Shown here in pieces: positions 17,447 through 24,946 of a stretch of 41,664 nt of DNA. The position numbers and the translations under genes were made by a program. The stretch lies in contig CAMAXP010000043.1 of assembly GCA_945862265.1 (NCBI GenBank), positions 1 through 41,664 on the forward strand, in the 5' to 3' direction. The notes beneath the pieces were generated by a model. It had not been told where the DNA came from, did not search any database, and worked only from the letters and a program-made list of their open reading frames with translations. Position 1 is the stretch's first letter. Each line of letters starts with the position of its first letter. This DNA comes from Bordetella parapertussis. GTDB taxonomy: Bacteria > Pseudomonadota > Gammaproteobacteria > Burkholderiales > SG8-39.

Positions 17447-18666
17447 AGGATTCCCGCCGTACGCAGCGCCGCGATGTCGGCATCGCTCTTGCCGAGCAGC
17501 CCGCGCAGGATCTCGTCCGTGTGCTCGCCGACGAGGGGGGGCGGCACCTTGTACTCGACCGGCGTGGCCGAAAAGCGCATCGGACTGGCCACCGTGGAAA
17601 GCTTGCCGGCGACAGGGTGGTCCATTTCAACGCGGATGCCGCGCGCCTTTACCTGCGGTTCTTCATAGGTCTGCGCGAGGGTATTGATCGGCCCGTTCGG
17701 CACGCCGGCGGCTTCGAGCAGCTCGACCCATTCACGCGTCGTGCGCTTCGAGAAGACTTCCTGCAGCAAGCGTGTGAGCTCGACGCGGTTCTCCACCCGC
17801 TTGCCGTTGCTGGCAAAGCGCGGGTCTTCGAGGAACTGCGGGCAACCCACGGCTTCGCAGAACTTGCGGTACAGGTTGTCGTTGCCGCATGCGAGGATTA
17901 CATCGCCATCCGACGTCTTGAACGGCTGGTACGGGACGATGTTCGGGTGCAGGTTGCCGATGCGCTTGGGCGGCACGCCGGTCGAGAAGTAGTTGGTGTT
18001 CTGGTAGGAGAGCAGCGCGATCTGCGAGTCGAGCAGCGCGAGGTCGAGGTGCTGCCCGATGCCGGTCTCGGCCCGGTGCGTGAGCGCCGCGCAGATGGCG
18101 ATCGAGGCATACATCCCGGTGATGATGTCGGCCACGGGTACGCCCGCGCGCTGCGGCCCCCCGCCCGGCGCACCGTCGGGCTCGCCGGTCACACTCATCA
18201 TGCCGCCCATGCCCTGCACCATGAAGTCGTAGCCCGGATGCTCGCGGTACGGGCCGGTCTGGCCAAAGCCGGTGACGGAACAATAAATGAGGCGCGGGTT
18301 GATGGCCTTCAGGTCGTCGTAGCCGAGGCCGTAGCGCGCGAGGTCGCCAAACTTGTAGTTCTCGATCAGCACGTCGCTGATGCGCGCGAGTTCGCGGACG
18401 ATCGCCTGGCCCTCGGGCTTGGACAGGTTGACCGACACCGATTTCTTGCCGCGGTTGGCGGCGGTGAAATAGGCCGAGTCTTTTGTGTCCTTGCCTTCCT
18501 TGTCCTTCACCCAAGGGGGCCCGAAGGCACGCGAGTCGTCGCCGACCTTGGGTCGCTCCACCTTGATGACTTCGGCCCCGAGGTCGGCGAGGTTCTGCCC
18601 GGCCCAGGGACCCGCGAGCACGCGGGACAGGTCGAGCACGCGGATATGCGATAGGGGTCCGGCCAT
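17443..18666 (-). CDS. CaiB/BaiF-family (class III) CoA-transferase
   Basis: This 407-residue cytoplasmic CoA-transferase moves CoA between carboxylates. Evidence is the N-terminal HIRVLDLSRVLAGPWAGQNL, GADVIKVE-like LGAEVIKVERPKVGDD, the NYKFGDLARYGLGYDDL segment, and VADIITGMYASIAIC, whose Asp (~169) is in the place of the catalytic Asp that forms the acyl-enzyme anhydride. It follows the malonyl-CoA decarboxylase gene by 57 bases on the same strand. Activation of malonate or another dicarboxylate for that enzyme is an attractive inference. The true acyl donor and acceptor are unknown. Confidence 0.9.
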   Translation of the reverse strand: MAGPLSHIRVLDLSRVLAGPWAGQNLADLGAEVIKVERPKVGDDSRAFGPPWVKDKEGKDTKDSAYFTAANRGKKSVSVNLSKPEGQAIVRELARISDVLIENYKFGDLARYGLGYDDLKAINPRLIYCSVTGFGQTGPYREHPGYDFMVQGMGGMMSVTGEPDGAPGGGPQRAGVPVADIITGMYASIAICAALTHRAETGIGQHLDLALLDSQIALLSYQNTNYFSTGVPPKRIGNLHPNIVPYQPFKTSDGDVILACGNDNLYRKFCEAVGCPQFLEDPRFASNGKRVENRVELTRLLQEVFSKRTTREWVELLEAAGVPNGPINTLAQTYEEPQVKARGIRVEMDHPVAGKLSTVASPMRFSATPVEYKVPPPLVGEHTDEILRGLLGKSDADIAALRTAGIL

Positions 18667-18723
18667 GGTGTTCGAGTCCTTGCGCTGGATGGAGTCAGGC
18701 CGCGATTATCCGCGAAAACCGAC

Positions 18724-20011
18724 TCAGGATCTGGCGGACGCCGAGGGTCTTGTACGAACCAGGTTGCGCGCCTGACGGGAGGCGGCGATTTCGCCGCTGT
18801 GCGCGAATGCCTCGTGGTTTTTCTCGATGAGGTCGAGGTCATAGAGGTAGTTGACCATGAACCCCGCGGCCTCGCGCAGGCCCTTGGGAGACACATCCCC
18901 GAGCCAGTTCACCCGCTCGAGGCTGGCGCCGTTGTTCAAGTGGAAGCGGGACACCGGGTCCCGCGGCTTGCCGGAGGAATGCTTCACCTGCAGCAGGTAG
19001 GTCCCGATCGCCCTGTTGAGCAACGGCTGCAGGGCCTTGGCCGCGTCGGCGGACGCATGCCAGCCCGCGTGGTCGAGCCCCTTGAACGCTTCGAATTCCG
19101 CGGCCGTGAATTCCGCCTTTGCGTCGCGCTGCAGCCACTGCCGGAATCCGGGCACCGGCGAAAGCGTCACGAAAGTCTTGAGGTGCGGCATGTCGCGGCG
19201 GAGTTCCTCGACGACCTGCTTGATCAGGAAGTTGCCGAACGAGACGCCCTGCAATCCCGCCTGGCAGTTGGAAATCGAATAGAAGACCGCGGTGGTGGCG
19301 CGTTTCGGGTCGATCGGCGTGCGGCCCGCAGCGAGCAGCGGCGCAATGGCGTCCGGGATAGCCTTGGTCAGCGCGACTTCCACGAAAATGAGCGGCTCGT
19401 CCACCAGCGTCGGGTGGAAGAACGCGAAGCACTTGCGATCCGCCGGGTCGAGCCGGCTGCGCAGTTCGGTCCAGCCGTTGATCTCGTGCACGGCCTCGTA
19501 CTGGATGATCTTCTCGAGGATCGACGCGGGCGTCGACCAATCGATGTGCCGCAGGACCAGGAACCCCCCGGTTGAACCAGGACACAAACAGGTGCCGGAA
19601 ATCGGCATCGACAGGCTTCAATTCGGGGTGCTTTGCAAGGTTGCGCAGCACGTCCTCACGCATGCGGACCAGCACCGCGGTGCCGCCCGGCGCAAGGTTC
19701 ACCCGCCGCAGGAACTCCTGCAGCCGCGATTCGGCAGCCTCGTGAAGCTGGCGGGCCGTTTCCGCCCCCGGCTCTGCGGTATAGCGTTTGATCGCCTGGT
19801 CGATCTTCTTCAGGTCTGCGCCAAAGCGCTGGGCCAGCAGCAGCAGGAACTGCAGCCTCACGTCTTCGGACGCGGCCGAATACTCCGCGAGAAGTTCGCT
19901 GGCCAGCGCCACGCCGGACGCTTCGCCGCGCTCGGAAAGGAGCGACTCGGCCACGAGGCCGAGCTCGTCCTTGGGTGAGGAAAACAGACGGCGGAGAAAT
20001 CGCGGAGCCAT
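18724..20011 (-). pseudogene. malonyl-CoA decarboxylase, interrupted by a 1-base frameshift
   Basis: Malonyl-CoA decarboxylase releases CO2 from malonyl-CoA to give acetyl-CoA. The first part, from ATG 20011, encodes residues up to LFVSWFNRG. The remainder continues in another frame as FLVLRHIDWSTPASILEKI and runs to 18724, including FHPTLVDEPLIFVEVAL and SISNCQAGLQGVSFGNFLIK. The switch falls in a run of six C (six G in the gene) at 19564-19569; removing one restores the family sequence WFNRGFLVLRHIDW. The rest looks intact with no other stops, about 428 residues, so this is a very recent mutation, a sequencing indel or, less likely, a programmed shift. Confidence 0.85.
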
Positions 20012-20045
20012 TCCCCGAATTTACCTTACCGCCGTTGCTGCGTCG

Positions 20046-20176
20046 CTATTTCACCTTCAGGTCGTTCTGGACCTTTTGCACGCCGGAAACGGCGGCGGAG
20101 ACCTGCTCCTTGGTGGTGATAGCGCTGTCGGCCAGGACTCGCTTGTCGTTGTCCTGGTCGTGGATCGGGGTTCCCC
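20046..20176 (-). pseudogene. remnant of a BON-domain (OsmY-like) gene
   Basis: Read leftward, this stretch encodes LADSAITTK joined directly to EQVSAAVSGVQKVQNDLKVK and a TAG stop. LADSAITTK resembles the start of a BON domain and the second piece its C-terminal end, but the core between them (about 40 residues) is missing and I see no start codon or signal peptide upstream. It looks like an internally deleted leftover. The neighbouring 20163-20215 is rich in G/C inverted repeats. This is inferred from family memory only. Confidence 0.45.
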
Positions 20177-20227
20177 GGGGTGCGCAACCCCCGGTTGTTT
20201 CTACCCAGCGGAATGCTGTTTGCTTCC

Positions 20228-20239
20228 CGTATCGATACG
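20228..20239. promoter_or_regulatory. 12-base palindrome upstream of the UGSC operon
   Basis: CGTATCGATACG is a perfect palindrome centred about 60 bases before the Bug receptor start. TTATAC at 20266-20271 is a possible -10 element, but no convincing -35 is seen. It could be the operator of the receptor-selenoprotein operon. Confidence 0.3.
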
Positions 20240-20293
20240 TGGTTCGATTGCAGCAGACGCGGACCTTATACCGCGCAGGAAAGGATGGATACT

Positions 20294-21259
20294 ATGGCAC
20301 GCATACCCTTGATGTTAGCCACGGCGATCGCATTTGCAGGGTCGGTCGCGTGCGCGGCGGGATACCCCGAAAAGCCCGTCAAGATCATCGTCCCGACCAC
20401 CCAGGGTGGTGGCGCCGATACCCTTGCGCGCCACATTGCGACCCGGCTCACCGACCGATGGGGCCAGCAGGTCCTGGTCGACAATCGCCCCGGCGCCAAC
20501 GGGATCACCGGCGTCGAAGCCGCGGCAAAAGCTGCGGCGGACGGCTACACCCTGCTGATGACGTTCACGGACCACTTTGTAAATCCCAGTCTCTACAAGA
20601 CACTGCCCTTCAACATGGGCAAGGATTTCGCGCCGGTGGTCTTCGTCGGTTCGCTCCCCTTCGTGCTGGCGGTCCATCCGTCCGTTCCCGCGAATACGGT
20701 GCAGGAACTCATCGCGCTCGCCCGGTCCCGCCCGGGACAACTCAACTTCGGTTCGGCCGGCACCGGGGGCAGCGTCCACCTGGCCGGGGAGTTATTCAAG
20801 GCAACGGCCGGAATCGACATCACCCATGTCCCCTACAAGGGAACCTCCGCCGCCATGCCTGACCTCGTGAGCGGTCGAATTGAAATGATGTTTCCCTCCG
20901 CGATCACGGCCAAGCCGTTTTCGGACAGTGGTCGGCTGCGGCTGCTGGCTGTTACCAGCACAAAGCGGTCGCCCGACGTCCCGCAATTGCCCACCGTGGC
21001 CGAATCCGGGTTGCCCGGATTCGATGTCGGCATCTGGTATGGGGTACTGGCTCCCGCCGAGACTCCACCCGACGTGACGAGGAAACTCAACGCAGACATC
21101 GGCGAACTCGTCGGGGCCGAGGAGTTTCGTACGCTGATGGCGAAACAGGGCGTGACCATCGCGCCGGGAACGCGCGAGCAGTTTTCCGGGTTTTACCTGG
21201 CGGAGGTGCGCAAGTGGGCGAAGGTGGTCAAAGATGCCAACATCCCCCCGATGAACTGA
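20294..21259 (+). CDS. Bug/TctC-family tripartite tricarboxylate receptor (4), in the selenoprotein operon
   Basis: This 321-residue periplasmic binding protein has a signal peptide ending near ACAAG (residue ~19). Its motifs are YPEKPVKIIVPTTQGGGAD and VLVDNRPGANGITGVE, then MGKDFAPVV. I chose ATG 20294 because AAGGA at 20281-20285 is well spaced; ATG 20285 is also possible. It lies 24 bases before the selenocysteine gene and has no terminator between, so it probably supplies or senses the substrate of that system. The ligand is unknown. Confidence 0.92.
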   Translation: MARIPLMLATAIAFAGSVACAAGYPEKPVKIIVPTTQGGGADTLARHIATRLTDRWGQQVLVDNRPGANGITGVEAAAKAAADGYTLLMTFTDHFVNPSLYKTLPFNMGKDFAPVVFVGSLPFVLAVHPSVPANTVQELIALARSRPGQLNFGSAGTGGSVHLAGELFKATAGIDITHVPYKGTSAAMPDLVSGRIEMMFPSAITAKPFSDSGRLRLLAVTSTKRSPDVPQLPTVAESGLPGFDVGIWYGVLAPAETPPDVTRKLNADIGELVGAEEFRTLMAKQGVTIAPGTREQFSGFYLAEVRKWAKVVKDANIPPMN

Positions 21260-21283
21260 ACCCCTGCTTCAATTGGAGACTTC

Positions 21284-21829
21284 ATGAACACTGCAGAAAC
21301 TCTCGTCATCGTTGATCCGGCCGCGGAAGATGCGATGGACCAGACATCCACCGCGCGACGCCTGCCCGGCCTGGCCGGCATGCACATCGGCATGATCGAC
21401 AATTCGAAGCATATGGCTGATGCACTCCTCCTTGCCGTCGAAGGCCTGCTTAAGGAGCGCCATCAGGTGGCCCGGGTGACCCGCTTCAGGAAGTCCAATC
21501 CGAGCGTACCCACGCCGCCCGCGGTTTTTGCCGGGCAGTTGGCCTCTTGCGACGCCATCGTGCATGGTGTTGCCGATTGAGGGTCGTGCATAGCGTGGGG
21601 TCTCCACGACACGACAGAATTGGAAAAGCAGGGTCGCCCAACCGTGACCGTGATCACTACGGCATTTGAAACTGCCGCGCGCGTACGCGCGGAGATCCTG
21701 GGCATGGGTGAGCTCCCGATCGTTACGATGCCCCACCCTCTCGCAAGCAAGTCGGCGGACGAAGTCAAAGCGATAGCCGAAACGATCGTGGACAGCATCG
21801 TTCAGGGCCTGACGGGGCCGGGCCGGTGA
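21284..21829 (+). CDS. UGSC-family selenoprotein (TGA at 21578 read as selenocysteine)
   Basis: The frame begins at ATG 21284 with GGAG upstream, meets a single in-frame TGA at 21578-21580, and continues in the same frame to TGA 21827-21829. It would encode 181 residues with Sec99 in V-A-D-U-G-S-C. Sec99 and Cys102 form a U-x-x-C redox-type pair. Conserved-looking flanks are MHIGMIDNSKHMADALL (residues ~36-52) and RPTVTVITTAFE after the motif. UGSC proteins were described as a selenoprotein family from marine metagenomes; their reaction is unknown to me. A SECIS-like hairpin starts three bases after the TGA. The stop overlaps the next gene (GTGA). The alternative is a nonsense mutation, which the hairpin and motif argue against. 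Automated annotation would split it into two ORFs. Confidence 0.88.
21578..21615 (+). promoter_or_regulatory. selenocysteine codon and bacterial SECIS hairpin
   Basis: TGA at 21578-21580 is followed by a two-tier hairpin. The lower stem pairs GTCGTG (21583-21588) with CACGAC (21610-21615). After an internal bulge (CATAG opposite A) the upper stem pairs CGTGG (21594-21598) with CCACG (21604-21608) around the loop GGTCT (21599-21603). The upper stem begins 13 bases after the TGA, and GGUCU is also in the apical loop of the E. coli fdhF SECIS recognised by SelB. Pairing was checked by eye, not folded by software. Confidence 0.85.
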
Positions 21830-22890
21830 GCATTGCGGCCCCAAGCCGAGGCGCGCGCCGGCATCGCCTGCCAGCGGGCTTTTCCGCGGCCCAAGACGCC
21901 CTGGAGGATCGTGGCTGGACGGACGGGCTACCGGTCGTTCCACCCACCGAGGACCTGGTCAGGGAGATGCTGTCGCATACGCCGCTCGATGCGCATGCGG
22001 TGCTCGGCGTCATGGAGCCGATGAAAGGCACTGTTACAGTCGAGAAAGTCGCGGCCAATGCCGTCATGGCCGGATGCCGGCCTGAGTACTTCCCGCTGGT
22101 GCTTGCCGCGGTCAAGGCCGTCCTGCAGCCGCAGTTTCATGTCGGATCGACCGCTTGCACGACGGGTGGTGCAGCGCCAGTGGTCATTGTCAGTGGTGCG
22201 CTGTCGGAGTCTGTCGGCGTCAATTCCGGGACCGCGTGCTTCGGTGGCAACGTCAAAGCAAACGCGACGATCGGGCGGGCGCTGCGATTGACGATGCGCA
22301 ACCTCGGCGGCGCCAAACCTGACGGCATGGAAAAGTCCACCCAGGCCTGGCCGGGAAAGCTCTCGATGTGTTTTGCCGAAAGCGAAGCGCGCTCGCCCTG
22401 GGCGCCGCTGCGCGGGGATTTCGGCTACGCAGCCGATGCCACGACGGTGTCGGTCGTGGCTGTGCGCGGAATCTACGCAATCACCGAGGGCGTGCAGGAA
22501 ACCGGCACCGGGGTCCTCGAGACCATCAGCGCCGCAATGCGCACGATCGGGACCCCCATCTATTACCAGATGGGCGTGCCGGTGGTGGTGTGCCTCTCCC
22601 CGGAGCATGCCGCCGAAATCGCCCGCGCGGGTTTCAGCAAGGCCGCCGTGCGCGATTACCTTTTCGAGCACTGCCGTCTTCCCGTCGGACTGCTCCGTGG
22701 GCGAGGCTACTACGCGCCCGGATGCTGGCCCTCCTGGGTCGATGAGAACGACGACGACGCACTGGTTCCGATGGTGTCCGGCCCGGAACAGTTCTGGATC
22801 GTAGTGGCCGGCGGCGACGGCAGGCACAGCGCCTGGATGCCCGCCTGGAACGTCTGCCAGGGGGCAACCGAAGCGGTACTCGTGAAGTAG
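21826..22890 (+). CDS. UGSC-associated conserved protein of unknown function
   Basis: This 354-residue protein starts at GTG 21826 inside the selenoprotein stop codon (GTGA), so the two are translationally coupled. Its N-terminal GWTDGLPVVPPTEDLVREML (residues ~29-48) and the following VEKVAANAVMAGCRPEYFP, then RANATIGRALRL-like KANATIGRALRLTMRNLGG, are patterns I remember from proteins found next to or fused with UGSC domains. No catalytic motif is recognised. It has several Cys residues (TACTTGG, TACFGG, PGCWPSW) and no signal peptide or membrane segment, so it is probably cytoplasmic. I infer a two-part enzyme with the selenoprotein. Confidence 0.75.
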   Translation: MSIAAPSRGARRHRLPAGFSAAQDALEDRGWTDGLPVVPPTEDLVREMLSHTPLDAHAVLGVMEPMKGTVTVEKVAANAVMAGCRPEYFPLVLAAVKAVLQPQFHVGSTACTTGGAAPVVIVSGALSESVGVNSGTACFGGNVKANATIGRALRLTMRNLGGAKPDGMEKSTQAWPGKLSMCFAESEARSPWAPLRGDFGYAADATTVSVVAVRGIYAITEGVQETGTGVLETISAAMRTIGTPIYYQMGVPVVVCLSPEHAAEIARAGFSKAAVRDYLFEHCRLPVGLLRGRGYYAPGCWPSWVDENDDDALVPMVSGPEQFWIVVAGGDGRHSAWMPAWNVCQGATEAVLVK

Positions 22891-22929
22891 CGCGTCACGC
22901 GCAATGGCAAGTCATTGGAGATAGTGGAG

Positions 22930-23322
22930 ATGGCAGATCACCGCATCATTGGAACGTGGCGGCTCAAGAGCACCCTGGGCATCGACGACACCGGGAACGC
23001 GCTGCCACCCCCGTATGGCCCGATCCCCGGTGGAGTGGTCTGCTTCGAGCCCAGCGGTCGCATGTACTGCGTGCTTTGCGATGGCCGCACGGACCTGTCC
23101 CCGGGTGAGGCGCGCCAGTTCGTGTCCTACGCCGGCAACTTCACTTACGATGGGACGACGCTTTCCACTCGCGTCGACGCGTCATCGGATCCGGGTCGCA
23201 TCGGTGGAGACCAGGTCAGGACCGTACGCTTTGAAGATCACCACATGGTCCTTGCCCCGCCGCGCCGGCTGTATGCGGGCGTGATGCAGCGCCAGGAATT
23301 GCTGTGGGAGAGAATCGCCTAG
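22930..23322 (+). CDS. lipocalin-like domain protein
   Basis: This 130-residue single-domain protein has IIGTWRLKST near the N-terminus and alternating beta-strand patterns throughout (GRMYCVLCDGR, FVSYAGNFTYDG, RTVRFEDHHMVLAPP), matching the lipocalin-like domain 5 family. Such proteins may bind small ligands; no reaction is established. ATG 22930 has GGAG at 22917-22920, better than the upstream TTG at 22915. It follows the UGSC partner gene by 39 bases on the same strand and may belong to that operon. It is convergent with the TauE/SafE gene. Confidence 0.7.
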   Translation: MADHRIIGTWRLKSTLGIDDTGNALPPPYGPIPGGVVCFEPSGRMYCVLCDGRTDLSPGEARQFVSYAGNFTYDGTTLSTRVDASSDPGRIGGDQVRTVRFEDHHMVLAPPRRLYAGVMQRQELLWERIA

Positions 23323-23353
23323 CGCAAGGCGACAAGCCGGGTCTTCCGCGCAC

Positions 23354-24160
23354 TTACCACAGGCTGGCAATCATCCTCGCTGCGATGCCGTACAGCGTCA
23401 ACGCAAAAACCATCCGCAGCTGCTTGACCGGCATCCGGTGTGACAAGCGGGCGCCGAGGGGCGCGGTAAGCATGCTCGGCACAACAATCATCGCCAACGC
23501 GGGCAGGTAGATGAACCCAAGGCTGTAGCGCGGCAGCGGCCCGGCCTGCATCCCTGCATAGATGTAGCCCGCGCTTGCGACCAGGCCGAGCGGAAAACCG
23601 ATGGCCGCCGCCGTACCGATGGCACGCTTCAGCGGCACGTTGCACCACGCCATGAACGGGATCGTCAGGAAGGCCGCGCCCGCAGCCAGGAATGTGGACA
23701 GGAACGAAACGACGGTGCCTACGATCCCCAGCCCCAGCGCTCCAGGCAAAAGACGCGTCCCCTTGGGTTTCAGGTCAAAGAACATGCTCGTCGCCGCATA
23801 GAAGATGAAGCCGGCGAAGAAGATCGCAAGCGGTCGGCCGGGCACTTTGCCGGCGACGATCGTAGCGAGCACTGCACCCAGCGCCAGTCCCGGCAGCATT
23901 CCTTTCACAATTTCCCAGACGATGCCGCCACGCGCATGGTGGGCACGCACGCTCGATGCGGTGGTGAAGGGAATCGTGGCCATCGCCGTCGCGAGCGCCA
24001 TGTGCATGAGGTGGTCCGGGGGAAATCCCGCCTCCGGTCCCTGCATCCCGAATACGTAGAACATGATCGGCACGAGCACCATGCCGCCGCCGATGCCGAG
24101 CAACCCCGACATAAATCCGATCACCGCGCCAATCAGGAGGTACATCCACCACAATTCCAC
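23354..24160 (-). CDS. TauE/SafE-family (TSUP) membrane permease
   Basis: This 268-residue inner-membrane protein has about eight hydrophobic segments. It has the TSUP signature near the N-terminus (GFMSGLLGIGGGMVLVPIM, residues ~16-34), and a repeated counterpart around TFLAAGAAFLTIPFMAWCNVP. The family exports or imports sulfite, sulfoacetate, organosulfur compounds or other anions. It starts three bases after the HAD phosphatase stop and is the last gene of the ackA-glpD-HAD operon. The substrate is unknown. Confidence 0.88.
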   Translation of the reverse strand: MELWWMYLLIGAVIGFMSGLLGIGGGMVLVPIMFYVFGMQGPEAGFPPDHLMHMALATAMATIPFTTASSVRAHHARGGIVWEIVKGMLPGLALGAVLATIVAGKVPGRPLAIFFAGFIFYAATSMFFDLKPKGTRLLPGALGLGIVGTVVSFLSTFLAAGAAFLTIPFMAWCNVPLKRAIGTAAAIGFPLGLVASAGYIYAGMQAGPLPRYSLGFIYLPALAMIVVPSMLTAPLGARLSHRMPVKQLRMVFALTLYGIAARMIASLW

Positions 24161-24163
24161 CGA

Positions 24164-24946
24164 TCAGCCCTCGAGCAGGCGGGTGACGAGCTCCGCAAAT
24201 CCCGTCCCGGCCTCACCGCGTGTGATGAAAGCAGGCCTGGCGGCCAGCAGCGCTTCATAGCGACGCACGTTCGCCACGCCGACCGAGTTGCGGAAAAACC
24301 CAAACATCGGTGCGTCATTCGGGGAGTCCCCGGCAAATGCGAACCCTTCGCCAGAAGGATCCAGCTCGATCCCCAGGCGTTCGCGCGCAAAGGTCCGTGT
24401 CATTCCCAGCTTGTCGTAGTCGCCGAACCAGCCGTTCACGTGGATGGAGCTGATCTTCGCGGTCATGCCGGCTTCGCGCATCAGGGCGGCAATGCGCTCC
24501 GCGCCGGCGAGCCCGAGCGCAGGCACGTCCTCGCAGAAGTCGATCGCGAGGTCCGCTTCGCGATAGAGCTGGTCCGAGGCCAGTGCGCAGCCCGGAACGC
24601 TTGCGAGGATGTGATCCCGTACCGCGGCCATGCGGGCGCGGTTCGCCATGCGCGTCGGATCATCGTAGAGGAAGTGCTTTTGCAGCTTCCGCCCGGCCGG
24701 GTCATAGTAAAAATAGAATGCGCCGTTTTCGCCGATCACCGCATCCACGGGCCACATGCGTGCAATGTGGTCGCACCAGCCGGCAGGACGGCCGGTGATG
24801 GGCACTGCGATTTTCCCGGCGACCTTCCAGCGCTCCAGCGCCGAATAGGCTTGTGCGGTCAACCGCCCTTCCGTGGTCAACGTGTCGTCGATATCGAAAA
24901 ACAGGCCGCGGATCCCGGCCGGATCCAACTCATCAAGGGTGCGCAT
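24164..24946 (-). CDS. HAD-IIB family hydrolase, sugar-phosphatase type
   Basis: This 260-residue cytoplasmic HAD phosphatase has motif I LFFDIDDTLTTEG (nucleophile Asp in DIDDT), motif II PITGRPAGW, and motif IV FAFAGDSPNDAPMFGF with the metal-binding Asp pair. A Cof/mannosyl-3-phosphoglycerate or sucrose-phosphate phosphatase-like cap lies between them. The start is fixed by the TGATG overlap with glpD at 24946; the open frame runs 35 codons further into glpD. Placement after glpD suggests a phosphorylated C3 or glycosyl-glycerate substrate, but that is inference. Confidence 0.85.
   Translation of the reverse strand: MRTLDELDPAGIRGLFFDIDDTLTTEGRLTAQAYSALERWKVAGKIAVPITGRPAGWCDHIARMWPVDAVIGENGAFYFYYDPAGRKLQKHFLYDDPTRMANRARMAAVRDHILASVPGCALASDQLYREADLAIDFCEDVPALGLAGAERIAALMREAGMTAKISSIHVNGWFGDYDKLGMTRTFARERLGIELDPSGEGFAFAGDSPNDAPMFGFFRNSVGVANVRRYEALLAARPAFITRGEAGTGFAELVTRLLEG

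Noticed and set aside
19564..19569. Programmed +1 frameshifting in malonyl-CoA decarboxylase
   Set aside because: I know no such mechanism for this family, and a single extra base in a homopolymer is better explained by mutation or sequencing error.
21284..21580. Reading the first half of the UGSC gene as a complete 98-residue protein
   Set aside because: The frame continues past the TGA with the family sequence, the motif is U-G-S-C, and a SECIS-like hairpin follows.
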